64,000 bases of DNA from Streptomyces sp. NBC_01451 (GCF_036227485.1 NZ_CP109479.1:3720001-3784000); one strand, 5' to 3'. Counted from the first letter of the stretch, positions 8,885 to 17,880 are shown. Notes: generated by a model not told the origin, from the letters alone. Numbers and translations: made by a program.

Positions 8885-10228
8885 ATGGCTCTCAAGATCA
8901 CCGTGATCGGCACCGGATACCTCGGAGCCACCCACGCCGCCGCCATGGCCGAGCTCGGATTCGAGGTGCTGGCGCTGGACGTGGTCGAGGAGAAGATCGA
9001 CCTGCTGCGGCGCGGGCAGGCCCCCATGTACGAGCCCGGGCTCGACGATCTGCTGCGCAGGCATGTCGCGGGGATCGAGGGGTCCACCGGGCGGCTGCGC
9101 TTCACCATGGACTGGGCCGAGGTCGCCGCCTTCGGGGACATCCACTTCGTCTGTGTGAACACCCCGCAGAAGCACGGCGAGTACGCCTCCGACATGTCGT
9201 ACGTCGACTCCGCGATCGAATCCCTCGCCCCGCACCTCACCGCCCCCACGCTCGTCGTCGGCAAGTCGACCGTGCCCGTCGGCTCGGCGGACCGGCTGGC
9301 CCGGACCATCGCCGCGCTGGCGCCCGCCGGCGCGGACGCCGAGCTGGCCTGGAACCCGGAGTTCCTGCGCGAGGGCCTGGCCGTCCAAGACACGCTGCAC
9401 CCCGACCGGCTCGTGGTGGGCGTCCGGAGCGAGCGGGCCGAGAAGCTGCTGCGCGAGGTGTACGCCACGCCGATCGGGGAGGGGACACCGTTCGTCGTCA
9501 CCGACTTCCCGACCGCCGAGCTGGTGAAGACCTCCGCGAACTCCTTCCTGGCCACCAAGATCTCGTTCATCAACGCCATGGCGGAGGTCTGCGAGGCCGC
9601 CGACGGGGACGTGGCGAAGCTCGCCGAGGCGATCGGGTACGACGACCGGATCGGCGCGAAGTTCCTGCGGGCCGGGATCGGCTTCGGCGGCGGCTGTCTG
9701 CCCAAGGACATCCGGGCGTTCATGGCGCGCGCCGGTGAACTGGGCGCCGACCAGGCGCTGACCTTCCTGCGCGAGATCGACTCGATCAACATGCGCCAGC
9801 GCGGCCAGATGGTGGAGCTGGCCCGGCAGGCGCTGGGCGGCGGTCCGTTCCTCGGGAAGCGGGTCGCGGTGCTCGGCGCCACCTTCAAGCCCGACTCGGA
9901 CGACGTCCGCGACTCCCCGGCCCTCAACGTCGCCGGGCAGATCCACCTCCAGGGCGGCCAGGTGACGGTGTACGACCCGAAGGGCATGACCAACGCCCGC
10001 AGGCTCTTCCCGACGCTCGCGTACGCCGACACGGCCCTGGAGGCGGTGCGGGGCGCCGATGCCGTACTGCACCTGACCGAGTGGCGGGAGTTCCGCGAGC
10101 TGGACCCGGCGGTGCTGGGTGAGGCGGTGGCCCACCGGCTCGTCCTGGACGGGCGCAACGCCCTCGACCCGCAGGTGTGGCGGAAGGCCGGCTGGACCTA
10201 CCGGGCGATGGGACGGCCCACCGCCTGA
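8885..10228 (+). CDS. UDP-glucose/GDP-mannose dehydrogenase family protein (probable UDP-glucose 6-dehydrogenase)
   Basis: 447 aa. It should oxidise a UDP-sugar (most likely UDP-glucose) to the uronic acid in two NAD-dependent steps. The N-terminal Rossmann motif is VIGTGYLGATHAAAM. The catalytic cysteine is in GFGGGCLPKDIRAF, and the C-terminal domain has VAVLGATFKPDSDDVRDSPAL. The ATG follows an AGGAG at good spacing; upstream codons are not needed. The neighbouring LCP ligases and glycosyltransferase suggest a uronic-acid-containing wall polymer as the end use. A hairpin terminator follows. Substrate choice among UDP-Glc, UDP-GlcNAc and related sugars is not settled by these motifs. Confidence 0.9.
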   Translation: MALKITVIGTGYLGATHAAAMAELGFEVLALDVVEEKIDLLRRGQAPMYEPGLDDLLRRHVAGIEGSTGRLRFTMDWAEVAAFGDIHFVCVNTPQKHGEYASDMSYVDSAIESLAPHLTAPTLVVGKSTVPVGSADRLARTIAALAPAGADAELAWNPEFLREGLAVQDTLHPDRLVVGVRSERAEKLLREVYATPIGEGTPFVVTDFPTAELVKTSANSFLATKISFINAMAEVCEAADGDVAKLAEAIGYDDRIGAKFLRAGIGFGGGCLPKDIRAFMARAGELGADQALTFLREIDSINMRQRGQMVELARQALGGGPFLGKRVAVLGATFKPDSDDVRDSPALNVAGQIHLQGGQVTVYDPKGMTNARRLFPTLAYADTALEAVRGADAVLHLTEWREFRELDPAVLGEAVAHRLVLDGRNALDPQVWRKAGWTYRAMGRPTA

Positions 10229-10267
10229 CAGCCGCTCCCCGCTGACGCGGTCCGGCCCGGGAAAGGA

Positions 10268-10304
10268 CGCCGGTCCGGCCGAGGCTCAGTCGGCCGGACC
10301 GGCG
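10268..10304. terminator. Hairpin terminator
   Basis: A 15-bp perfect stem (10268-10282 / 10290-10304) with a 7-nt loop lies downstream of the sugar dehydrogenase and before the end of the convergent CGNR gene. Confidence 0.8.
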
Positions 10305-10382
10305 CCCGCCCCATTCTCCACACCCGGGCCGCCCTCCGGGAGGCGCATCCCACATCCCGGGCGGCGACCGCGCCCGGACCCC

Positions 10383-10895
10383 CTACTTCGCGCGGTAGCG
10401 CCGCATCTTGGCGCGTGCCCCGCACACCGACATGGAGCACCAGCGGCGGCGTCCGGCGGGGCTGCGGTCGTAGTACGCCCAGTGGCATCCGGGCAGCTCA
10501 CAGGCCTTGAGGCGCAGCCAGGTGCCGTCGGTGAGCGCCTCGGCGACGGCCGCCGCGACGCGGGAGAGCAGCGGGCCGTCCTCGGCGGCGGCCAGGCGGG
10601 CCGAGCCGTCCCGTTCGTCGACGGTCACCAGCAGCGGGGCGCGGGACAGCAGCCGGCCCAGCGGTGTGACGGTGTCGTCGTGCGGTGGATGTCCGGCGTG
10701 GGCGAGGCAGACGGCCCGCAGGGACTCCCGCAGCTCCTTCACGGCCGCCAGGTCCCGGTCGGCGGTCTCCGCGATGCCGAACGCGGCACGCCCCTCGGCG
10801 GTGTCCAGCGTGTCCCGGCCCGATTCGAGGTCCCTGGTGTTCACCAGGGCCTCCACGAGGGCCAGCCCTCCGGGCGCGGACCCGTTCTCGCTCAT
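10383..10895 (-). CDS. CGNR zinc-finger / ABATE-domain regulator
   Basis: 170 aa. The N-terminal part (LVEALVNTRDLESGRDTLDT) matches the ABATE domain thought to sense a small ligand. The C-terminal ~40 residues hold the treble-clef CGNR zinc finger: CELPGCHWAYYDRS, then RRRWCSMSVCGARAKMRRYR. The signature reads CGAR rather than CGNR. Such proteins are presumed one-component transcription regulators in actinobacteria. It is divergent from a small VOC protein gene, and the shared 115-bp interval has a clear palindromic repeat set, so autoregulation and control of the neighbour are likely. Ligand unknown. Confidence 0.85.
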   Translation of the reverse strand: MSENGSAPGGLALVEALVNTRDLESGRDTLDTAEGRAAFGIAETADRDLAAVKELRESLRAVCLAHAGHPPHDDTVTPLGRLLSRAPLLVTVDERDGSARLAAAEDGPLLSRVAAAVAEALTDGTWLRLKACELPGCHWAYYDRSPAGRRRWCSMSVCGARAKMRRYRAK

Positions 10896-10917
10896 ACCGC
10901 CGACGGTACCTCTTCGC

Positions 10918-10978
10918 GTTACCTCCTATGCACGGGCATCAGGTAACCGTTACCGTATGAACCCCGTCAACGGGTAAC
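10918..10978. promoter_or_regulatory. GGTAAC repeat operator between CGNR regulator and VOC gene
   Basis: A 13-bp perfect palindrome (GGTAACCGTTACC, 10942-10954) is flanked by a GTTACC half-site at 10918-10923 and a GGTAAC half-site at 10973-10978. The four half-sites are spread symmetrically across the divergent promoter region. They look like operators for the adjacent CGNR protein. Confidence 0.6.
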
Positions 10979-11010
10979 GGTCGCAGCAAGTGACACCAAC
11001 GGAGGAAGCC

Positions 11011-11370
11011 ATGGCCATCGCCAAGTTCGACACCGTCGTCCTGGACTGTCCCGACCCCGGCGTGCTCGCCGCCTTCTACGCCGGGCTGCTGGGCGGCACG
11101 CCCGAGGCCGAGGAGGACTGGATCGACCTGCGGATCCCGGACGGGCCGAAGCTCGCCTTCCAGGCCGCCCCCGGCCATGTACCGCCGAAGTGGCCGTCGC
11201 CCGAGGCCTCGCAGCAGTTCCATCTGGACGTGACCGTGGCCGACCTGGACGCCGCCGAGCGGGAGGTCCTCGCGCTGGGCGCGAAGCCGCTGGACGCGGA
11301 GGACCGGGCCCGCTCCTTCAGGGTCTACGCGGACCCGGCAGGGCACCCGTTCTGCCTCTGCGCGGGCTGA
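11011..11370 (+). CDS. VOC superfamily (glyoxalase-like) protein
   Basis: 119 aa, one complete VOC module of two beta-alpha-beta-beta-beta units. Visible signatures are FDTVVLDCPDPGVLAAFYAGLLG at the start, FHLDVTVADLDAAEREV in the middle and RVYADPAGHPFCLC at the end. The ATG has a strong GGAGGAAG site 6 nt upstream. Members bind or detoxify small molecules, with or without a metal. The usual glyoxalase I metal ligands are not all evident. Divergence from a ligand-sensing CGNR regulator suggests an inducible resistance or modification function. Substrate unknown. Confidence 0.8.
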   Translation: MAIAKFDTVVLDCPDPGVLAAFYAGLLGGTPEAEEDWIDLRIPDGPKLAFQAAPGHVPPKWPSPEASQQFHLDVTVADLDAAEREVLALGAKPLDAEDRARSFRVYADPAGHPFCLCAG

Positions 11371-11392
11371 ACAGGCGGTTCAGCCGTCCGGT

Positions 11393-12574
11393 TCAGCCGT
11401 CCAGCTCCGCGATGCGTGCCGTGGACGGCTCCCGGCGCTGCTGGGCCGCCTTGGCCGTGAAGTCGGCGCTGCGCAGGACGCGTTGGACGTTTCCCCAGGT
11501 GAGGAGACCGATGTCGGGCTCGGTCCAGCCGCGGCGCAGGAGTTCGGCGATCAGGTTCGGGTAGCAGGAGGCGTCGCCGAGTTCCTGGGGGTGGGCGCTG
11601 CCGGAGTCGTACGTACCGGACAGGCCGACGCACTCCGGGCCCGCGACCGCGCGGACGTGGTCGAGATGGTCGGCGACGTCCCGGACGGACGGCCCGGTCT
11701 GCTCGGCCGTCAGCGGCACCAGGCACAGGCCCTTGGCCGCGCCCAGCTCGGCGAGCGTCCCGTCGGGGAGGTTGGCGGGGTGGGGGCGCAGGGCGCGGGC
11801 CGCGGAGCGGGTGCACAGGACCGGTGCCTTGGAGATCGTGACGGCGCGGCTGATGGTGGCCGGGGAGGCGCCCGAGAGGTCGGCCAGCACGCCGAGCCGG
11901 TTCATCTCGCGGACGACCTCCTCGCCGAACCGGGTGAGCCCCGCCTCGCTCGCCCAGGACGTACCGGCGAGGGTGAGGACGCGCAGGCCCAGGGAGTGCA
12001 GGACACGCAGAATGCCGATCGAGTCGTCGAGCGCTGCCGCGGCGGCCGGCCCGAGGACGACGGCGACCCGTCCGCAGTTGCGGGCGTCGGTGACCTGCCC
12101 GGCGGTGTCCGCGAGGCGCAGCCCCTCGGGGTGGCTGCGGGCCACCGTCTTGACCAGGTCGAGCTGCTCCAGGGTGGCGCCGACGGCCCGGTCCCCGACG
12201 AGCCCCTCCGGCAGGTGCAGCGCCCAGAACAGCGCGCCCACGTGGCCGCGTCGCATCCGGGGCACATCGGTGTCGACGGTGCTCTCACCGAGTTCCAGGT
12301 CGTACCAGGAGAGGTGCCGCAGCGCCCAGGGCAGCCCGCTGTAGCCGTCGGCGACGGGGTGCTCGGCGAGCAGGGCGTGGGCGCGGTCCAGGGGGGTGGC
12401 GGTGTCCAGGGGGGTGGCGGTGTCCAGGTCGGAGAGGGCGGAGAAGTCGAGTTCCGGCGCCCGGTCGTCGTGGAGGTGGCCGTCGGGCTCCGGGAAGGAG
12501 ACGGGCGGGGGCAGCGGCGGGTCGAGTTCCCCGACCTCGGCTGTGGTGTGCAGTTCGTCCTGCAGGTCGGCCAT
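11393..12574 (-). CDS. Peptidase M19 (membrane dipeptidase) homologue lacking metal ligands; probable pseudoenzyme
   Basis: 393 aa, starting at the ATG preceded by GGAG. It aligns end to end with the intact dipeptidase encoded just upstream (12845-14032), sharing for example [18 protein letters not shown] and [14 protein letters not shown]. All zinc-site positions are changed. The HND of the partner is YSG at 78-80, the bridging Glu is Ala, His in DLSH is Gly (DLSG, 232-235), His in SHS is Arg (TRS, 255-257), and the Asp of GGDYDG is Thr (SGTYDSG). It should not hydrolyse dipeptides. The reading frame is intact, so selection has kept a non-catalytic role, perhaps binding peptides or partnering with the active copy. 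An 18-bp tandem duplication encodes DTATPL twice. Confidence 0.85.
   Translation of the reverse strand: MADLQDELHTTAEVGELDPPLPPPVSFPEPDGHLHDDRAPELDFSALSDLDTATPLDTATPLDRAHALLAEHPVADGYSGLPWALRHLSWYDLELGESTVDTDVPRMRRGHVGALFWALHLPEGLVGDRAVGATLEQLDLVKTVARSHPEGLRLADTAGQVTDARNCGRVAVVLGPAAAAALDDSIGILRVLHSLGLRVLTLAGTSWASEAGLTRFGEEVVREMNRLGVLADLSGASPATISRAVTISKAPVLCTRSAARALRPHPANLPDGTLAELGAAKGLCLVPLTAEQTGPSVRDVADHLDHVRAVAGPECVGLSGTYDSGSAHPQELGDASCYPNLIAELLRRGWTEPDIGLLTWGNVQRVLRSADFTAKAAQQRREPSTARIAELDG
12391..12426. repeat. 18-bp tandem duplication inside the M19 pseudoenzyme gene
   Basis: Two exact copies of an 18-bp unit (12391-12408 and 12409-12426) add one DTATPL hexapeptide in the linker before the barrel domain. 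The duplication is in frame, so it is a recent slippage event without loss of the product. Confidence 0.85.
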
Positions 12575-12844
12575 GGCGGGCTCCGTACGTCGTGATCTAC
12601 CTCGTGATCGCAGTACGGTCACCGTCGCACGGGGGCGAGGGGGCTTCCTGGTGGGTGGGGCGTTCGGGGGTACGCAGGGCCCGGAGCGGTCGCCGTCCGC
12701 CATGGATCCGCGCGCGGTGCCCGCCGGTACGGCGTGCACGGCCCCGAAGGCACCCCGACGCCGTCGGGATCGGGGCGAGCGGGGCGGCCCGGGGGCACGG
12801 CAGATCCCGAGCCCTGCCGTGGCCCCGGGACATCGGCGGCTCCC
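12575..12844. other. Spacer between the two dipeptidase genes, no gene seen
   Basis: 270 bp of G-rich sequence between the stop of the active dipeptidase and the start of the pseudoenzyme, both on the minus strand. It probably holds a promoter for the pseudoenzyme gene. No open frame with convincing coding character and no clear terminator hairpin was seen. Confidence 0.5.
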
Positions 12845-14032
12845 TCAGCCGTCCAGTTCCTCCAGCGTGGCGTTGGAGGGCCCTCGCCTGCTCTGCTCCT
12901 CCCGTGCCACGTCCTCCGCCGCCCCCAGCACCCGTACCGCGTTTCCCCAGGTCAGCTTGGCGAGGTCGGCCTTCGACCAGTCCCGGTCGAGGAGTTCCGC
13001 GATGAGGTTGGGGTAGCCGGACACGTCGTTCAGGCCGTCCGGGGTGAACGCCGTGCCGTCGTAGTCGCCGCCGATGCCCAGGTGGTCGATGCCGGCGACC
13101 TCGCGCATGTGGTCCAGGTGGTCGGCGACGGTCGAGACCGTGGCGACCGGGCGCGGGTTCGTCTCCTCGAAGGCGCGGTGCACCTTCATCGCCTCGGGGG
13201 TCGTGGCGAGGTGGTGGAAGCCGTGGGCGCGCATGTTGTCGTCCGCGGCGGCCGTCCAGTCGACGGCTGCCTGGAGGACGAACTTCGGCACGAACGTCAC
13301 CATGGCCATGCCGCCGTTGGCGGGCAGGCGTTCCAGCACGTCGTCGGGGATGTTGCGCGGGTGGTCGCACACCGCGCGCGAGGAGGAGTGGGAGAAGATC
13401 ACCGGCGCGACGGACGTGTCCAGCGCGTGCCGCATCGTCGTCGCGGCGACGTGCGAGAGGTCGACGAGCATGCCGAGGCGGTTCATCTCCCGGACCACCT
13501 CGCGGCCGAACTCCGACAGCCCGCCGACGCCCGGCTCGTCCGTCGCCGAGTCCGCCCACGCCACGTTGTCGTTGTGGGTGAGGGTCAGGTAGCGCACGCC
13601 CAGCTCGTACAACCCCCGCAGTGTGCCGAGGGAGTTGGCGATCGAGTGACCGCCCTCGGCCCCCATGAGGGAGGCGATACGGCCTTCACGCCGGCCCGCC
13701 TCCATGTCGGCGGCCGTGCGGGCGGGCCGCAGCTCGCTTCCGTACCGCGCGATCAACTGACGTACGCAGTCGATCTGTTCGAGGGTCGCGGGCACCGCGT
13801 CGGGCAGGTCCGAGCGGACGTACACCGACCAGTACTGCGCGCCGACCCCGCCCTCGCGCAGACGCGGGATGTCGGTGTGCAGGTGGGCGTGCTGGGCGGT
13901 GGCGATGTCGCGGGCGTCGAGGTCGTAGCGGACCTGTTCGCGCAGTGCCCACGGGAGGTCGTTGTGGCCGTCGACGACCGGGAACTCGCGCAGGAGTTCC
14001 CGGGCCCGCTCCAGGGAGCTCACCGACGTCAC
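12845..14032 (-). CDS. Membrane dipeptidase (peptidase family M19)
   Basis: 395 aa amidohydrolase-type zinc dipeptidase. The full binuclear site of the family is present: H23 and D25 (DGHND), bridging E126 (MGAEGGHS), H194 (VDLSH), H215 (FSHS) and D323 (GGDYDG). It should cleave L-L and L-D dipeptides. There is no signal peptide, so it is probably cytoplasmic. The GTG start overlaps the purE stop by 4 bp (GTGA), so it is the third gene of a purK-purE-dipeptidase unit. The link to purine synthesis is not obvious; cotranscription may simply give constitutive expression. Downstream lies its catalytically dead paralogue. Confidence 0.93.
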   Translation of the reverse strand: MTSVSSLERARELLREFPVVDGHNDLPWALREQVRYDLDARDIATAQHAHLHTDIPRLREGGVGAQYWSVYVRSDLPDAVPATLEQIDCVRQLIARYGSELRPARTAADMEAGRREGRIASLMGAEGGHSIANSLGTLRGLYELGVRYLTLTHNDNVAWADSATDEPGVGGLSEFGREVVREMNRLGMLVDLSHVAATTMRHALDTSVAPVIFSHSSSRAVCDHPRNIPDDVLERLPANGGMAMVTFVPKFVLQAAVDWTAAADDNMRAHGFHHLATTPEAMKVHRAFEETNPRPVATVSTVADHLDHMREVAGIDHLGIGGDYDGTAFTPDGLNDVSGYPNLIAELLDRDWSKADLAKLTWGNAVRVLGAAEDVAREEQSRRGPSNATLEELDG

Positions 14033-14586
14033 TTCCCGAAGCCGAAGCCGCTGCCGCCGCCCGCGCCGCTGTCGACCTTGGCGCGCAGCCGCTTGCCCTT
14101 CTCGGTGGCCTGGTCGTTCAGCTCCTGCTGGAACTCCCGCATCCGGCCGAGGAGTTCCGCGTCGTGCGAGGCGAGGATGCGGGCCGCCAGCAGGCCCGCG
14201 TTGCGCGCGCCGCCGACCGAGACCGTGGCGACCGGCACACCGGCCGGCATCTGCACGATCGACAGCAGCGAGTCCATGCCGTCGAGGTACTTGAGGGGGA
14301 CCGGGACGCCGATCACCGGGAGCGGGGTCACCGACGCCAGCATGCCGGGCAGATGGGCCGCGCCGCCCGCGCCCGCGATGATCGCCTTCAGTCCGCGCTC
14401 GGCGGCGTGCTCGCCGTACGCGATCATCTCGTGCGGCATGCGGTGCGCGGAGACGACGTCGACCTCGTACGCGATCTCGAACTCGTCCAGGGCCTGGGCG
14501 GCGGCCTCCATGACGGGCCAGTCGGAGTCGGAACCCATGACGATGCCCACGAGGGGGCCTGCACCGGGTTCTGCAACGGGGCTCAT
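14029..14586 (-). CDS. purE: N5-carboxyaminoimidazole ribonucleotide mutase (PurE)
   Basis: 185 aa, class I PurE, converting N5-CAIR to CAIR in de novo purine synthesis. The characteristic [39 protein letters not shown] and PVIGVP motifs are all present. A Gly/Phe/Lys-rich tail ([10 protein letters not shown]) extends past the usual end. The ATG overlaps the purK stop (ATGA), and the stop overlaps the dipeptidase start (GTGA), so three genes are translationally coupled. Confidence 0.97.
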   Translation of the reverse strand: MSPVAEPGAGPLVGIVMGSDSDWPVMEAAAQALDEFEIAYEVDVVSAHRMPHEMIAYGEHAAERGLKAIIAGAGGAAHLPGMLASVTPLPVIGVPVPLKYLDGMDSLLSIVQMPAGVPVATVSVGGARNAGLLAARILASHDAELLGRMREFQQELNDQATEKGKRLRAKVDSGAGGGSGFGFGK

Positions 14587-15743
14587 TCGGTGATCGTGCC
14601 TCTCAGATAGCCGGCTGCGTGACGGGCGCGCTCCAGCACGTCGTCCAGGTCGTCGCCGTAGGTGTTGACGTGGCCGACCTTGCGGCCGGGCTTCACGTCC
14701 TTGCCGTACATGTGGATCTTGAGCTGGGGGTCGCGGGCCATGCAGTGCAGGTACGCGGAGTACATGTCGGGGAAGTCGCCGCCGAGGACGTTCGCCATGA
14801 CCGTCCACTTCGCGCGCGGGCGCGGGTCGCCGAGCGGGAGGTCGAGGACGGCGCGTACGTGGTTGGCGAACTGGCTGGTGATCGCGCCGTCCTGGGTCCA
14901 GTGGCCCGAGTTGTGCGGGCGCATCGCCAGTTCGTTGACGAGGATGCGACCGTCCCGGGTCTCGAACAGTTCGACGGCCAGGTGGCCGACCACGCCGAGT
15001 TCCTTGGCGATGCGCAGGGCCAGTTCCGTGGCCTGGAGGGCCAGCTCCTCCGCCATGCCGGGCGCCGGGGCGATGACGGTGTCGCACACGCCGTCGACCT
15101 GCTGCGACTCGACGACCGGGTACGCGACGGCCTGGCCGTGCGGGGAGCGGACGACGTTCGCCGCCAGTTCCCGTACGAAGTCGACCTTCTCCTCGGCCAG
15201 GACCGGCACGCCGGCCCGGAAGGGGTCGGCGGCGTCCGCCGCGGACCGGACGACCCACACGCCCTTGCCGTCGTACCCGCCGCGGACCGTCTTGAGGACG
15301 ACCGGGAAGCCGTCCCCCTCGGAACCTTCCGACAGGCCCTCGGCCGCGAAGGCCACCACGTCCGCGACATCGCGGACGATGCGATGGCGCGGGCACGGCA
15401 CCCCGATCTCGTCGAGCCTCGCCCGCATCACGCCCTTGTCCTGGGCGTGCACGAGCGCGTCGGGGCCGGGGCGGACGGGGATGCCGTCCGCCTCCAGGGC
15501 CCGAAGATGCTCGGTCGGGACGTGCTCGTGATCGAAAGTGATCACATCGCACCCCTGCGCGAAGGCGCGCAGCGTCTCCAGGTCGCGGTAGTCGCCGATG
15601 ACGACATCACCGACGACCTGCGCCGCGGATTCCTGCGGGGTGTCACTGAGGAGCTTGAACCTGATGCCGAGCGGGATGCCCGCCTCGTGTGTCATACGAG
15701 CGAGCTGCCCCCCGCCGACCATGCCGACTACCGGGAACGTCAC
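14583..15743 (-). CDS. purK: N5-carboxyaminoimidazole ribonucleotide synthase (PurK)
   Basis: 386 aa ATP-grasp enzyme that makes N5-CAIR from AIR, bicarbonate and ATP. The N-terminus [12 protein letters not shown], the [14 protein letters not shown]-grasp loop, the [24 protein letters not shown] metal-site region and the C-terminal [16 protein letters not shown] are all as in the family. The GTG start is chosen because the domain begins there, although the GGAGG lies almost directly against it; the next ATG (at GMVGGG) would remove the first beta strand. It is the first gene of the unit with purE. It is divergent from the GtrA gene. Confidence 0.95.
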   Translation of the reverse strand: MTFPVVGMVGGGQLARMTHEAGIPLGIRFKLLSDTPQESAAQVVGDVVIGDYRDLETLRAFAQGCDVITFDHEHVPTEHLRALEADGIPVRPGPDALVHAQDKGVMRARLDEIGVPCPRHRIVRDVADVVAFAAEGLSEGSEGDGFPVVLKTVRGGYDGKGVWVVRSAADAADPFRAGVPVLAEEKVDFVRELAANVVRSPHGQAVAYPVVESQQVDGVCDTVIAPAPGMAEELALQATELALRIAKELGVVGHLAVELFETRDGRILVNELAMRPHNSGHWTQDGAITSQFANHVRAVLDLPLGDPRPRAKWTVMANVLGGDFPDMYSAYLHCMARDPQLKIHMYGKDVKPGRKVGHVNTYGDDLDDVLERARHAAGYLRGTITE

Positions 15744-15803
15744 CCTCCAAGAGTATCGGCGCGTACCGCTCCGGCCATCCCGGCCTGATTTAACGCATTA
15801 CAC

Positions 15804-15827
15804 GCCTGTGACCCGACGCTCACAGGC
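15804..15827. promoter_or_regulatory. 8-bp inverted repeat between purK and gtrA-like gene
   Basis: GCCTGTGA (15804-15811) and TCACAGGC (15820-15827) are separated by 8 nt in the divergent intergenic region. The TGTGA/TCACA halves resemble a Crp site with a spacer 2 nt longer than usual. It could instead be a structured leader. Function unproven. Confidence 0.35.
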
Positions 15828-15905
15828 AAGCCCCAGAGGGGGTGGTTAGCATGGCTGGGTTGACGAAATCCCACACCGCGACCCACAGACGGGGGCCGAC
15901 AGACC

Positions 15906-16490
15906 ATGGAACGTGGTTCCGAAGGTGGTTCCGACGGGCTTCATACGACGCCCCGGAGCGCCGTGCGCCGACGATTCGACCAGTTCGCGGCCGAGGTGGC
16001 GAAGTTCGGGGCGGTGGGCACGGCGGGGCTTCTCGTCAACCTGCTGGTGTTCAACCTGGTGCGTGGCACGACCGACCTCCCGGTGGTCCGCGCCAGTGTG
16101 ACCGCCACGGTCGTCGCGATCTGCTCGAACTACATCGGCTTCCGCTACTTCACGTACCGGGACCGCGACAAGAGCGGCCGTACGAAGGAACTGACGCTGT
16201 TCCTGCTGTTCAGCGCGGTCGGACTGGTCATCGAGAACGGCGTGCTCTACGCGGCGACGTACGGCTTCGGCCTGGACAGCCCGCTGCAGAGCAACGTCTT
16301 CAAGTTCGTCGGGATCGGCGTCGCGACCCTGTTCCGCTTCTGGTCGTACCGTACGTGGGTGTTCCGTACGCTTCCGGCGCGCGAGGCTGTGGCCAGCGCG
16401 GAGGCGTTCCTCGAAGAGACGGACCCGGTGTCCCTCCCGGGGGGACGCGCGATTCCCGAGCGCCGGTCCCACCGCCAGCACGTCGGCTGA
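15906..16490 (+). CDS. GtrA family membrane protein
   Basis: 194 aa with four hydrophobic segments: FGAVGTAGLLVNLLVFNLV, a second around ASVTATVVAICSNYIGF, LTLFLLFSAVGLVIENGVLY and FVGIGVATLFRFWSYRTWVF. The family signature of paired helices ending in aromatic-basic residues (RYFTYRDR and RTWVFR) is clear. GtrA proteins are implicated in flipping or handling polyprenyl-phosphate sugars for envelope glycans, which fits the nearby LCP and glycosyltransferase genes. The ATG at the start of MERGSEGG lacks a strong ribosome binding site. Convergent with the sensor kinase gene, only 23 bp apart. Confidence 0.88.
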   Translation: MERGSEGGSDGLHTTPRSAVRRRFDQFAAEVAKFGAVGTAGLLVNLLVFNLVRGTTDLPVVRASVTATVVAICSNYIGFRYFTYRDRDKSGRTKELTLFLLFSAVGLVIENGVLYAATYGFGLDSPLQSNVFKFVGIGVATLFRFWSYRTWVFRTLPAREAVASAEAFLEETDPVSLPGGRAIPERRSHRQHVG

Positions 16491-16513
16491 CACCCCCGGA
16501 ACCCGCACCGGCC

Positions 16514-17788
16514 CTACCGGACCGTCCGCTCCTCCTCGCCCGCCGACGGCTTCTTCAGCGGGGTCCGGGACAGGAAGAGGCCGAAGACGGGCGGCTGGGC
16601 CTGGAGCAGCTCCAGCCGGCCCGCGTCGGCCTCCGCGAGGTCGCGGGCGACGGCGAGGCCGATGCCCGTGGAGTTGCGGCCGCTGATCGCGCGCTCGAAG
16701 ATCCGGGCGCCGAGGTCGGCCGGGACGCCGGGTCCCTCGTCCGTGACCTCGATCACGGCCTGGTTGCCGATGACGCGGGTGCGCAGGGCGACCGTGCCGC
16801 CGCCGTGCATGAGGGAGTTCTCGATCAGGGCGGCCAGTACCTGGGCGACCGCGCCGGGCGTGCCGACGGCCTGCAGATGCCGCTTGCCGGAGCTGACTAT
16901 GGCGCGGCCCTCGCTGCGGTAGGCGGGGCGCCACTCGGCGAGCTGCTGCTGGATGACCTCGTCGAGGTCGAAGGAGACGGCGGAGCCGGTGCGCGGGTCG
17001 CGGGCGTTGGTGAGGAGCCGTTCGACGACGTCCGTGAGGCGTTCGACCTGCGTGAGCGCGATCGTGGCCTCCTCCTTCACGGTGTCCGGGTCGTCGGTGA
17101 GGGTGATCTCCTCAAGGCGCATGGACAGGGCGGTGAGCGGTGTACGCAGCTGGTGCGAGGCGTCCGCCGCGAGCCGGCGTTCGGCGGTGAGCATCCGGGC
17201 GATGCGTTCCGCCGAGCTGTCCAGCACGTCGGCGACCCGGTCGAGCTCCGGGACGCCGTAGCGCTTGTGCCGGGGGCGCGGGTCGCCCGAGCCGAGGCGT
17301 TCGGCGGTCTCGGCGAGGTCGGTGAGCGGCGATGCGAGCCGGTTCGCCTGCCGTACGGCGAGCAGGACGGCGGCGACGACGGCGAGCAGCGCGACGGCGC
17401 CGATGATCAGGAGGGTGCGGCCGACCTCGCGGGTCACGGAGGAACGGGGTTCCTCGACCCGGACGGTCTCGCCCTCCTCGCCGTCCTCCTCGGCGGAGAT
17501 GACGTCACCGACGGGCTGGTCCCCGACCTCGATCGGCGCCCGGCCGGGGATGCGCACCACGGCGTACCGGTCGCCGGTGACGAGGCCGCGGAGGACCTTG
17601 GAGTTGATCTGCTCGTCCCCGAGGATGCGGCTGTCCACGATGCTGGCCAGCCGTACGGCCTCGGAGTCCACCCGGTCCTGGGCACTCGAACTGATCGTCC
17701 GCGTCTCGACGATGACGAGCGACACACCGAACACGGCGATCACCACGAGCACGACGGCAAGCGTGGACTGGATGAGACGACGACGCAC
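16514..17788 (-). CDS. Two-component sensor histidine kinase
   Basis: 424 aa from the GTG with GGAGGG 6 nt upstream. The first membrane helix spans ~5-27, an extracytoplasmic sensor of about 95 acidic residues follows, then a second helix at ~125-146 and a HAMP linker. The phosphoacceptor is H212 in DASHQLRTPL. The ATPase domain has the N box (ENSLMHGG), G1 (DEGPGVP) and G2 (STGIGLAVAR). It should phosphorylate the OmpR-type regulator encoded 160 bp upstream on the same strand. The F box is weak, as in many actinobacterial HisKA kinases. Signal unknown. Confidence 0.92.
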   Translation of the reverse strand: MRRRLIQSTLAVVLVVIAVFGVSLVIVETRTISSSAQDRVDSEAVRLASIVDSRILGDEQINSKVLRGLVTGDRYAVVRIPGRAPIEVGDQPVGDVISAEEDGEEGETVRVEEPRSSVTREVGRTLLIIGAVALLAVVAAVLLAVRQANRLASPLTDLAETAERLGSGDPRPRHKRYGVPELDRVADVLDSSAERIARMLTAERRLAADASHQLRTPLTALSMRLEEITLTDDPDTVKEEATIALTQVERLTDVVERLLTNARDPRTGSAVSFDLDEVIQQQLAEWRPAYRSEGRAIVSSGKRHLQAVGTPGAVAQVLAALIENSLMHGGGTVALRTRVIGNQAVIEVTDEGPGVPADLGARIFERAISGRNSTGIGLAVARDLAEADAGRLELLQAQPPVFGLFLSRTPLKKPSAGEEERTVR

Positions 17789-17843
17789 GGTGTGCCCTCC
17801 GGGCAATGGCTCCAACACGACGAGTGTGCCCTGGGGTGGTGGC

Positions 17844-17880
17844 GCGCAGTTCCCCGCCCCGGGGGCGCGGGGAACTGCGC
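17844..17880. repeat. Streptomyces-type intergenic palindrome
   Basis: GCGCAGTTCCCC (17844-17855) and GGGGAACTGCGC (17869-17880) form a hairpin between the response regulator and kinase genes. From memory, near-identical GTTCCCCGCGCC hairpins recur in intergenic regions of many Streptomyces genomes. It may reduce read-through and so set the ratio of regulator to kinase. Confidence 0.6.

Noticed and set aside
12734..14593. 619-codon plus-strand open frame
   Set aside because: Antisense shadow of the intact M19 dipeptidase and purE.
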